From: Kribbella catacumbae DSM 19601
GTDB taxonomy: Bacteria; Actinomycetota; Actinomycetes; Propionibacteriales; Kribbellaceae
Direction of reading: 5' to 3'
DNA: 46,780 nucleotides
Assembly (NCBI RefSeq): GCF_000372465.1
Contig: NZ_AQUZ01000032.1
Location: 1-46,780 of the forward strand
Shown: in pieces, positions 1 through 6,339 of the stretch
Layout: every line of letters starts with the position of its first letter
Position numbering within the stretch: position 1 is the stretch's first letter
Program-made: the position numbers and the translations under genes
Notes under the pieces: model-generated
Database searches by the model: none
The model's input: only the letters and a program-made list of their open reading frames with translations
What the model was told of the DNA's origin: nothing

Positions 1-200
1 AGATGGTCTGCGGCGGGGTGAGCGTGAGGGTCTGCGGATCGCTGGGCCAGATGGTCTGCGGCGGGGTGAGCGTGAGGGTCTGCGGATCGCTGGGCGGGGT
101 GGGTGAGAGCGCCTGCGGATCGCTGGGCCAGATGGTCTGCGGCGGAGTGGGCGTGAGGGTCTGTGGATTGCTGGGCGAGATGGTGTGCGGCGTACTGGGT
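1..200. repeat. 48-bp tandem repeat
   Basis: Units begin at 1, 49 and 130 with AGATGGTCTGCGGCG. The first two are full 48-bp units, nearly identical. A 33-bp partial unit fills 97-129, a diverged full unit spans 130-177, and a decayed unit follows. The period and the partial unit are both divisible by three. The array is open in all three minus frames over the visible part. The coupled ATGA start at 260 selects the frame proposed for the coding region. The left end is cut by the window, so the copy number is unknown. Confidence 0.85.
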
Positions 201-260
201 GGGGCGGGGTGCGGGGGGTGGGGTGGTCGAGGCTTGTGAGTTGTTGGTGAGGCGGGTCAT
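2..260 (-). CDS. Coupled repeat-bearing ORF at the end of the tad operon (partial)
   Basis: An open frame starts with ATG at 260, overlapping the TGA of the upstream TadE-like gene (ATGA), and stays open to the left edge. It begins MTRLTNNSQASTTPPPAPRP. From about residue 27 it is made of 16-residue repeats of the type AQRSADPHAHPAADHL, with an 11-residue partial unit between full ones. All repeat units and the partial unit are multiples of three bases, so the frame is kept, which favours real coding. In actinobacterial tad loci a TadG-like protein often follows the TadE genes, and the membrane segment expected of one may lie outside the window. That identity is inference. The third minus frame also reads as a Pro/Thr repeat but lacks a coupled start. 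Confidence 0.5.
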   Translation of the reverse strand, partial: MTRLTNNSQASTTPPPAPRPTQYAAHHLAQQSTDPHAHSAADHLAQRSAGALTHPAQRSADPHAHPAADHLAQRSADPHAHPAADH

Positions 261-715
261 TTGTCGCCCTTTGACTCGCGGTAGTTGCCGTAGGGCTCGG
301 TGTGGGAGGCGGTGATGTGGATGGCTGGGCGTTCGCCGCCGAGGGCGTCGGGGATCAGGGGCAGCGGTACTTCGGTGTTCAGTTCCACGGTGACGGTGGA
401 GCCTGGCTCGAGGCAGGCTGGGGTGCAGGTGATCTTGAGTTGCTCGGCGGTCAGGTTCACGCCCTGGTCTTTCATCGCCAGACGCGCTGCCTCGAACGCA
501 CGCGCCCGCGCATCCTCCTCCGACCGTCCGGCCGGCACGATGATGAAAGCTCGCCCGGCCGCGCGGGTGGCGGCAGTCGCGCCGTACGAAGTTCGCTGTA
601 CGTCGAATACGCCGAGCATCACGTACACGAGCGGCACCAACAGCAACAACGCGAGCCAGGAGAACTCGACCACCGCGTTGCCCTCCTCGTCCCGGCGGTG
701 CGACCGCCGCATCAT
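257..715 (-). CDS. TadE-like pilus assembly protein (second copy)
   Basis: This is a small membrane-anchored pseudopilin-like protein of the Tad/Flp pilus system. After a short basic start (MMRRSHRRDEEGNAVVEF) comes one hydrophobic helix, about residues 17-38, whose leading Glu-Phe fits the TadE signature. A 110-residue extracytoplasmic domain with two cysteines (CTPAC) follows. The start at 715 overlaps the upstream TGA as ATGA. A longer in-frame start at 772 would overlap the upstream gene by 60 bp and is less likely. It is the sixth coupled gene of the tad operon. The TadE assignment is firm; whether it is the TadE or TadF paralogue is not decided. Confidence 0.8.
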   Translation of the reverse strand: MMRRSHRRDEEGNAVVEFSWLALLLLVPLVYVMLGVFDVQRTSYGATAATRAAGRAFIIVPAGRSEEDARARAFEAARLAMKDQGVNLTAEQLKITCTPACLEPGSTVTVELNTEVPLPLIPDALGGERPAIHITASHTEPYGNYRESKGDK

Positions 716-1293
716 TCGCCGGTCTCCTTGATCGCGTGCCCTTCGACGGTGAACGCGATGCCAGGGCCCCACAGTCCGAGCGGCGGCATGTGTGCTTTGA
801 CCACGATCAGTACGCCGGGTTGGCCGCTCACGTCGGTCGTTTGCGCCTCGACCGAGTCGATCAATTCGCTGCGTACGACGCCGTCTACCAGTTCGCGCGT
901 CCGCGCCTCGCCGTCCGCCGGCTCGCGATTCAGTACCGCCGCATAGTGCGCGCCCTCGGAGGCGGCTGCGGTGATGTTGTTCCGCACATACAAGAACAAG
1001 CCCACCTGCAGAATCCCCAGGAACAACGGCACGACCAACATCGAGACCAGCACAAAATCCACCACCGCAGCCCCATGCTCCCCGAGCACACGCTGCGGGA
1101 GGACTGACGATCGCCGAGCGCCGGGCCGCTGCCGGTCAACTGCTGGACACCCAGCACCGGCCCATCGCCGCTGGATCGGCTCGCTGACCGGCCGCGCGTG
1201 GGACGGGCCGTGGGGTCGTGCCACCGCCGGTTCGGGGGCAGCCGGTGCAGCGCCGGCCGGCCCTGGTGGGTGGTGGGGGTGGGGTGGAGTCAC
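712..1293 (-). CDS. TadE-like pilus assembly protein with Pro-rich N-terminal extension
   Basis: The TadE core begins only at about residue 72 (LGEHGAAVVDFVLVSM), with one membrane helix to about residue 100. A periplasmic/outer domain of some 90 residues follows. The first 70 residues are low-complexity and rich in Pro, His, Ala and Arg. TadE proteins usually have a short N-terminus before the helix, so this is an unusual extension. The GTG/ATG-type start at 1293 overlaps the TGA of the upstream small gene, so translation from there would be coupled. An internal start nearer the TadE core cannot be excluded. The downstream gene starts on this gene's stop. Confidence 0.75.
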   Translation of the reverse strand: MTPPHPHHPPGPAGAAPAAPEPAVARPHGPSHARPVSEPIQRRWAGAGCPAVDRQRPGARRSSVLPQRVLGEHGAAVVDFVLVSMLVVPLFLGILQVGLFLYVRNNITAAASEGAHYAAVLNREPADGEARTRELVDGVVRSELIDSVEAQTTDVSGQPGVLIVVKAHMPPLGLWGPGIAFTVEGHAIKETGE

Positions 1294-1487
1294 TTGTTGG
1301 AGACGGAGTCCAGGGCTTTCCCGAGCATGTCTGCGAGTTTGGGGCCGGCGACGGCCCAGATTGCGACTACCAGGCCGGCGGTCATGACGGTGATAAGGAC
1401 CCAGCCGGGGACGTCGCCGCGTTCCTTGCTAGCGGGTCTGGGCTTTGTTACCAGCGCTACGAACAGTCTGGTCATCAGCAGGGACAT
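1290..1487 (-). CDS. Small Flp/pilin-like membrane protein
   Basis: The protein has 65 residues: a basic stretch to about residue 25, one hydrophobic segment (WVLITVMTAGLVVAIWAVAG) and a short amphipathic tail. Size and position between tadC and the TadE genes match where actinobacterial tad operons carry the Flp-type pilin. A clear GAGGAG ribosome site lies six bases before the ATG at 1487. I see no good prepilin-peptidase motif (Gly followed by Glu-Tyr), so the pilin role is inferred from location and topology. It could instead be an accessory membrane peptide. Confidence 0.65.
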   Translation of the reverse strand: MSLLMTRLFVALVTKPRPASKERGDVPGWVLITVMTAGLVVAIWAVAGPKLADMLGKALDSVSNK

Positions 1488-1501
1488 GGCATCTCCTCAA
1501 T

Positions 1502-2440
1502 TCACCCGGCGATCAGCCGGATCCCGACAGCGCCTGGATAGAAGGCGAAGGCAATGGTCACCGGGAGCACGAGAAACACCACCGGAATCATCATGGCGAC
1601 CTCGCGGCGCGCACCCGACTCGATCAGCTCGCGACGGCTCGCTTCACGGATGTCGCCGGCCTGAGCACGCAGCACGTCGGCCAGTGGGGTGCCGCGTTCC
1701 AGCGCGACGGCGAGGCCGTCGGCGAAGCGCGACAAGGCAACCAGGCCGCTGCGGTCGGCCAGTGCGTCGAGCGCTCGCACCAACGGATCACCCGCTCGCG
1801 TCTCGGCGAGGACTCGTTGCAGCTCGTCGGCCAGTTCGCCGCGGCAAGATCTGGCGACTCGATCGAGCGCTGCCGCGGGCCCTTCGCCGGCCGCGACCGA
1901 CAGGGCCAGCAGTTCGGCGACTGTCGGCAACTCGGCCAGCAGGCGGCGTTCGCGGCGGCGCACCTGGCTGGTCAGGTAGGTGTCGCGGGACAGTACGCCG
2001 ATGACTGCGAGGAAGCAGCAGAGGACGAGCAGACCGATCGGGTTGCCAACGCCAAAGGACAAAGCGATCAGGGCGGTCAGCAGACCCAGACCGAAGCCGG
2101 CCGCGCCCCACAGGACCTGCTCGATCCGGAATTCCTCAACGGTACGGTCGATTCCGGCGCGCGCCAGCCGTCGGCGGATCGTCACAGCGCCGCCCAGGAT
2201 CCGCTCGAGCCGCACCGCGCCGGCGCGCAATGACGGACCGAACAGCCGCAGGATCGCGTAGAACGGCGAGCCCGAGTTCACCACGCCGAGGAAGACGTCC
2301 GAACCGCCGAGGTCGCGCAGATACGGTCCGATCCGGTCGTCGACGGACGGTTTGCGCAGGAACGGCAGGCGTCGCAGTACCAGCAGCAGACCGCCGCCGA
2401 GCAGTGCGCCGAGGAAGGCACCCAGCATCATCGGACTCAT
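1502..2440 (-). CDS. tadC: Type II secretion F-domain protein, TadC
   Basis: A 312-residue polytopic inner-membrane protein with a GspF/T2SF domain, about residues 140-270, and membrane helices near residues 5-22, 110-150 (two) and 265-305 (the last with a Pro/Phe-rich core). It works with TadB as the platform of the Tad pilus that couples the ATPase to pilin assembly. The start at 2440 overlaps the stop of the upstream tadB-type gene (ATGA). The order tadA-tadB-tadC is the standard one for the locus. Length is normal for the family. Confidence 0.85.
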   Translation of the reverse strand: MSPMMLGAFLGALLGGGLLLVLRRLPFLRKPSVDDRIGPYLRDLGGSDVFLGVVNSGSPFYAILRLFGPSLRAGAVRLERILGGAVTIRRRLARAGIDRTVEEFRIEQVLWGAAGFGLGLLTALIALSFGVGNPIGLLVLCCFLAVIGVLSRDTYLTSQVRRRERRLLAELPTVAELLALSVAAGEGPAAALDRVARSCRGELADELQRVLAETRAGDPLVRALDALADRSGLVALSRFADGLAVALERGTPLADVLRAQAGDIREASRRELIESGARREVAMMIPVVFLVLPVTIAFAFYPGAVGIRLIAG

Positions 2441-3297
2441 CGCAGCACCCGCTCAGGCTCAGGCAGTCGGCCGATGCGCAGCATCAGGCGGTAGGCGACG
2501 ACACAGACGACCGCCCCGATGCCGATGATCAAGGCGCCCACAGGCGAGTTGTAGCGCTGGATCACGTCGCCCTGGAAGGAAAGCATCGCCAGCACCAGCC
2601 ACGGCGCGGCCACGGCGACGCGAGCACCGTTGACCGACCAGGCCTGCCGTGACTCCAGCTCGGACCTGGTGCGTGCGTCATCGCGCAGGAAGCTCGACAG
2701 CGACCGCAGCAACCGGCCGAGATCGCCGCCGCCGACCTCGCGCGCGATCCGCAGCGCCTCGATCACCCGATCGCCGACCGGATCCGCGAGCCGGGCCTTC
2801 AACCGGTCCAGCGAATCCGCGAAGCGCCCGGTCGACGCATAGTCCGAACCGAACCGGCGAAACGGCTCCCGCAACGGCAACGGCCCGCGCTCGCCCACCT
2901 GGGCCAGCGCCTCCGACAACGACAGACCGGCCCGTACTGCGGACGCCACGTTGTCGACCACATCCGGCCACAGCTCGCGGAACTCGGCCAGCCGTTTCCG
3001 CGCGCGACTCTTCAGCAGGGCCACCGGCAGGCCGCCGGCCATCACGCCGAAGACCACGCCGATCGGCAAGGTGGCCGAGACGAGGAACATCAGGACGAAG
3101 GCCACGAACCCCGTGATCGCACAAGCACCGATGAACGCGGCCGGTGTCACGCCTTCGACCCCGGCGGCGGCGAGTAGGTCGCGGCTGCGCGTGGTCAAGC
3201 GTCCGTCGGCACTGGGCCTGGTGTCGCGCGGTGAGACAAAGGACCAGATGATCAGCAGCAGGCCGATCCCGAAGACCAGGCCGAGCAGGAGTCCCAT
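2437..3297 (-). CDS. tadB: Type II secretion F-domain protein, TadB
   Basis: A 286-residue protein starting MGLLLGLVFGIGLLLI, with an N-terminal helix, two central helices (about residues 55-95), the T2SF domain (about 125-235) and a C-terminal helix pair. It is the partner of TadC in the Tad assembly platform. The start at 3297 shares one base with the tadA stop (TGATG). The open frame runs further upstream to 3690, but that part lies inside tadA and is Arg/Pro-rich without homology signs, so it was left out. The stop overlaps the tadC start. Confidence 0.85.
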   Translation of the reverse strand: MGLLLGLVFGIGLLLIIWSFVSPRDTRPSADGRLTTRSRDLLAAAGVEGVTPAAFIGACAITGFVAFVLMFLVSATLPIGVVFGVMAGGLPVALLKSRARKRLAEFRELWPDVVDNVASAVRAGLSLSEALAQVGERGPLPLREPFRRFGSDYASTGRFADSLDRLKARLADPVGDRVIEALRIAREVGGGDLGRLLRSLSSFLRDDARTRSELESRQAWSVNGARVAVAAPWLVLAMLSFQGDVIQRYNSPVGALIIGIGAVVCVVAYRLMLRIGRLPEPERVLR

Positions 3298-4574
3298 CAG
3301 CCCACGCCCCGCGGCAACTCGGTGAGCAGCCCGGACGGCGAGTAGCCGGCTTGCTGGAACCGCTCGGGATGCGGCAACTGGCCTTCGGCGCGGCGCAACT
3401 GTCCGTCGAGGGTGGAGAACAGGTTTTCGGTCTCGATCGCCTGCTCCTCGATCCGGCCGCTGACCGCGACGATCTCGCGCACCCGGCGTTGGCCGTCGTG
3501 GCTGATCCCGAGGTGGACGACGAGATCCACACAGCCGGCGACGGTCGGGAGCACGAACCGGGAGCCGATGTTCTCCCCTGCCAGCAGCGGTAGCGTGCAC
3601 ATCTTGGTCAGTGCCTCGCGCGCGGAGTTGGCATGGATCGTGCACATGCCGGGAAGTCCACTGTTCAAAGCCAGGAGCAGGTCGAGGCACTCCTCGCCGC
3701 GGACCTCACCGACGATGATCCGGCTCGGCCGCATCCGCAAGGACTCCTTGACCAGGTCGCGCAGGCGCACCTCGCCGGTGCCTTCGAGACCGGCCTGCCG
3801 GGTCTGCATCGAAACCCAGTCCGGGATCGGCAGCTTGATCTCGAAGACCTCTTCGCAGCTGATCACGCGTTCGCTGCCGGGGATCGAGCCGGACAACGCG
3901 TTGAGCATCGTGGTCTTGCCGGCCTGGGTGCCGCCGGAGACGAGGATGTTGAGACCGCAGGCGACCGACGCGTCGAGGACGGCGGCGGCGTGCTGGGTCA
4001 GCGAGCCGAGCGCGACCAGGTCGGCCAGCCGGGTGGCGCGGACGGTGAACTTGCGGATGTTGATCGCCGCATAGCGCTGGGTGATTCCGCCGAGCACGAT
4101 GTGCACGCGGCTGCCGTCGGGCAGCCGGGCGTCGGTGAACGGCTGGGAGACGTCGATCCGGCGGCCGGTCGTCTTCAGCATCCGCTCGACGAGGTCGCTG
4201 ACTTCCTCCTCGGTCAGCACGGTCGTGGTCAGCTCGTGGCGGCCCTCGCGGGCGATGAAGACGCGGCTCGGCTCGTTGATCCAGATCTCCTCGACCGCCG
4301 GGTCGTCGAGATACCGCTGGAGTGGGCCGAAGCCGGCCACCCGGTCGTGCACCTCACGGCTGACCGCCTCCAGGTCGCCGATCGGGGGCACGATTCCCGT
4401 CAGGCTGCGTTCGTCGTACTCCTTGACGACGGTGGCGACGATCGCGTTCACGGCGCCGGGGTTACGCAGCGGGTCGATGCCCTCGCGGCGGACCACGTCA
4501 CGGACCTGGGCGTCGATCAGCTCGACCGCGCCGTTCCAGCCGGACCGGCGCGGGGCAAGTCTGTCGGCTGTCAT
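3297..4574 (-). CDS. tadA: Tad pilus assembly/secretion ATPase, TadA (CpaF family)
   Basis: A hexameric secretion ATPase that powers Tad pilus assembly. Visible motifs with the start at 4574 (425 residues): Walker A GGTQAGKT at about 214-221, an Asp/His-box region around ISCEEVFEI, the Walker B-type stretch MRPSRIIVGEVRGEE, and MCTIHANSA. The ATG at 4574 has a GGGGAG ribosome site about seven bases upstream. A second in-frame start at 4628 has only AAAGG abutting it, so the shorter form is preferred. It is the first gene of the operon. No tadZ-type gene lies upstream, where actinobacteria often have one. Confidence 0.88.
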   Translation of the reverse strand: MTADRLAPRRSGWNGAVELIDAQVRDVVRREGIDPLRNPGAVNAIVATVVKEYDERSLTGIVPPIGDLEAVSREVHDRVAGFGPLQRYLDDPAVEEIWINEPSRVFIAREGRHELTTTVLTEEEVSDLVERMLKTTGRRIDVSQPFTDARLPDGSRVHIVLGGITQRYAAINIRKFTVRATRLADLVALGSLTQHAAAVLDASVACGLNILVSGGTQAGKTTMLNALSGSIPGSERVISCEEVFEIKLPIPDWVSMQTRQAGLEGTGEVRLRDLVKESLRMRPSRIIVGEVRGEECLDLLLALNSGLPGMCTIHANSAREALTKMCTLPLLAGENIGSRFVLPTVAGCVDLVVHLGISHDGQRRVREIVAVSGRIEEQAIETENLFSTLDGQLRRAEGQLPHPERFQQAGYSPSGLLTELPRGVG

Positions 4575-4787
4575 CGTCTCCCCGTGAGCGTCTCGTCCGG
4601 CGACCCGTGCGGTCACCCTGAGCGACATCCTTTCAACCCGGGGCCCACCGGCGCCAACCCGATCCCCGCAGCCTGTGGATAACCCTCACACGCCGGGGGT
4701 TCACCGACCGTATCCACCCGCTCACCACCGGATCCACCAAATTGCACGTTGTTGCAGTTCCCTTCTCCGCGCCGCCTCCCGCCGGAA

Positions 4788-4870
4788 CGCATTTCTGCGG
4801 GCTCAGCCCCTCGACAGAGGATTCGGCCCTTGGTCTTATGGACGAACCCCGCGAGGAGCCGCTAACCCCA
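4788..4870. repeat. 85-bp hairpin element, copy A
   Basis: This segment aligns with 5551-5635 at roughly 80% identity by eye. Shared blocks are TGCGGGCTCAGCCCCTCGAC, CTTGGTCT and GAACCCCGCGAGGAG. Outer arms CCTCG and CGAGG, and inner arms GGATTC and GAACCC with one mismatch, can pair. It lies about 215 bases upstream of the tadA start, so it could be in the tad leader or promoter region. Function is unknown. Confidence 0.7.
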
Positions 4871-5155
4871 AAGTCAGTTAGTTGAGGGGTTCGGGAGGCG
4901 CTTCGCCGGGACAGACTCGCAGGCAGGGCCTGGAATCAGCTGGTCGGGTGCTCGACCGTGCGGCCGCCGTGGCGAGGGCGCGGACGGCTGCGCACGCACT
5001 GACCGGCGCTGATGCCCCGACACGCCGGGGGAAACGTTTGCTGGCCGGACAGGGGTATGCGTGGGCGTCCGGACCATTCGGCACTGCGCCCCCAGCGGGC
5101 CTCGTCGCCGCCGACCCTCCAGCGTGACGTCCGGCAGCCTGGTACAGGAGGTGTC

Positions 5156-5260
5156 GTGTCCCGACCGACAGGTAGTGCACCCCGTGTACGCCGTCTCGCC
5201 CGCACTGCCCACGCGTGAGACAACGCCACCCACCCGACTATGTCCTGTCCATCGGGACAC
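5156..5260. repeat. Inverted-repeat element, imperfect copy (about 105 bp)
   Basis: The left arm GTGTCCCGACCGACAGG at 5156-5172 continues as TAGT. The right arm at 5236-5260 reads ACTATGTCCTGTCCATCGGG and onward. The arms are near reverse complements, with a three-base gap and two mismatches, around a 59-base interior. The same arm sequence forms a perfect 23-bp inverted repeat at 35144-35243, so this is a dispersed family with conserved arms and a variable centre. Confidence 0.7.
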
Positions 5261-5282
5261 AACCCTCGCCCGGCCGACACCA

Positions 5283-5310
5283 CCTGATCATCCGCCCCCC
5301 TTTTTGACCA
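5283..5310 (+). repeat. Dispersed 28-bp motif, single copy
   Basis: ACCTGATCATCCGCCCC followed by CCTTTTTGACC matches both arms of the inverted repeat at 9677-9764, with a two-base insertion in the C run and one T/C change. No partner arm was found nearby. It abuts the 5156-5260 element. Confidence 0.65.
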
Positions 5311-5550
5311 CCCCAGCCACCTTGTGCGCCGGCCAGGCACTCAACCTGCCCAACGACGCCCACCCCGTACCCAAGGTCGATCACCTCTTGCCGAGGCAGA
5401 TCCGCCCCGCGAACCCCACAGTTCGCAGTACCGGACGGGGCGCGCGGCAGGGGCAACAGCGGCGGCGAGGGCGGGGTGCGGCAGGCGACGGGTTCAGGTC
5501 GAGCCGGTTGCGGACGGTACGCCGAACTCCCCGGCACGCGCCCCCCGAGC

Positions 5551-5635
5551 GCATTCTGCGGGCTCAGCCCCTCGACAGAGGGTTCACCCCTTGGTCTAGC
5601 AGGGGGCGAACCCCGCGAGGAGCGGTTAACCCCAC
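5551..5635. repeat. 85-bp hairpin element, copy B
   Basis: Second copy of the element at 4788-4870. Here the pairing is fuller: CCTCG with CGAGG, GGGTTC with GAACCC, and CCCCT with AGGGG close a loop containing TGGTCTAGC. It lies about 190 bases upstream of the sigma factor start. The two copies thus flank the promoter interval of both divergent operons. Confidence 0.7.
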
Positions 5636-5824
5636 GGTTCGCGGTACCCGATGGGGCGAGGGGGCCGACGGGCAAGCGGGCAGAGTCGACGGGCGGGCCG
5701 GTGGGGATGGCGGGGTGCGGGTGTGGCTGGGGTGGGGGCGGACCTCTGGGTGGGGAGACTTGGGGTGTAACGCGGGGGGTGGGGTGGGGCGTCGTAGAGG
5801 TGAGACCACGACGGAGAGGCCGGG

Positions 5825-6325
5825 ATGAGATCTACGACGGACGACTTCGAGGAGTTCGCCAGGGCGCGGACTCCACAGTTGTATCGGACGGCTTGGTTGC
5901 TGACCGGGGATCGGCATCATGCCGAGGATCTGGTGCAGGAGACGCTGGCGAAGATGTTCCGGGCCTGGCGGGGTCTGCAGCGGATCGACAACCCGCCGGC
6001 CTATGCGCAGACCGTGCTGGCCAGGACGTTCATCTCGCAGCGGCGGCGGCGCAGCTGGAGCGAGCAGCCGACCTCGTCGCTGCCGGAGCGGGCCGAGCGG
6101 CCGGGTGATCCGGCGTTGCGGATCTCGCTGCAGAACGCGCTGGCCGAACTGGCTCCTCTCGACCGTGCGGTGCTGGTGCTGCGGTTCTTCGAAGATCGCA
6201 GCGTCGAACAGGTCGCGCTGGATCTCGGCAAGAACGCCGGTGCGATCAGGACCAGAACGTCACGAGCACTGGAACGGCTGCGCGCCGTCCTGGGCTCGGA
6301 CGCCGACCACCTGATCGCTCTCTGA
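5825..6325 (+). CDS. RNA polymerase ECF sigma factor, SigE family
   Basis: A 166-residue sigma-70 family protein with only regions 2 and 4. Region 2 is at about residues 8-75 (FARARTPQLYRTAWLLTGDR, then AEDLVQETL), matching the SigE-type actinobacterial group. Region 4 is at about 100-155, with a helix-turn-helix (SVEQVALDLGKNAGAIRTRT). It would direct RNA polymerase to a small extracytoplasmic-function regulon. GGAGAGG lies five to six bases before the ATG. The next gene begins 14 bp downstream and encodes a single-pass membrane protein, the usual place for an anti-sigma partner. No target promoter was identified. Confidence 0.88.
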   Translation: MRSTTDDFEEFARARTPQLYRTAWLLTGDRHHAEDLVQETLAKMFRAWRGLQRIDNPPAYAQTVLARTFISQRRRRSWSEQPTSSLPERAERPGDPALRISLQNALAELAPLDRAVLVLRFFEDRSVEQVALDLGKNAGAIRTRTSRALERLRAVLGSDADHLIAL

Positions 6326-6339
6326 GGACAAGGAACCTG

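Larger units (their letters stand above)
4575..5824. other. 1.25-kb intergenic region rich in repeats
   Basis: No convincing gene is seen between divergent tadA and the sigma factor gene. Open frames on both strands are Arg/Pro/Gly-rich, lack ribosome sites and have no recognisable motif. The tad and sigma promoters should lie here. The interval carries a duplicated 85-bp hairpin element (4788-4870 and 5551-5635), a 31-bp duplicated motif (5412-5442 and 5629-5659), an imperfect inverted-repeat element (5156-5260) and one copy of a dispersed 28-bp motif (5283-5310). The stretch 5680-5800 is G-rich. Confidence 0.75.

Noticed and set aside
1..200. Tandem repeats as a CRISPR array
   Set aside because: The units are contiguous with no unique spacers and keep a reading frame.
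3..239. Plus-strand frame of Gly/Val/Cys repeats over the 48-bp array
   Set aside because: It has no ribosome site, and the array is open in other frames too. The minus-strand frame is supported by a coupled ATGA start.
3298..3690. N-terminal extension of tadB into tadA
   Set aside because: The TGATG overlap at 3297 and the start of family-like sequence there mark the true start. The extension is out-of-frame tadA sequence.
4874..5828. Several open frames of 100-250 codons in the tadA/sigma gap
   Set aside because: They are Pro/Arg-rich, run through the hairpin and inverted-repeat elements, and have no start signals or domains.
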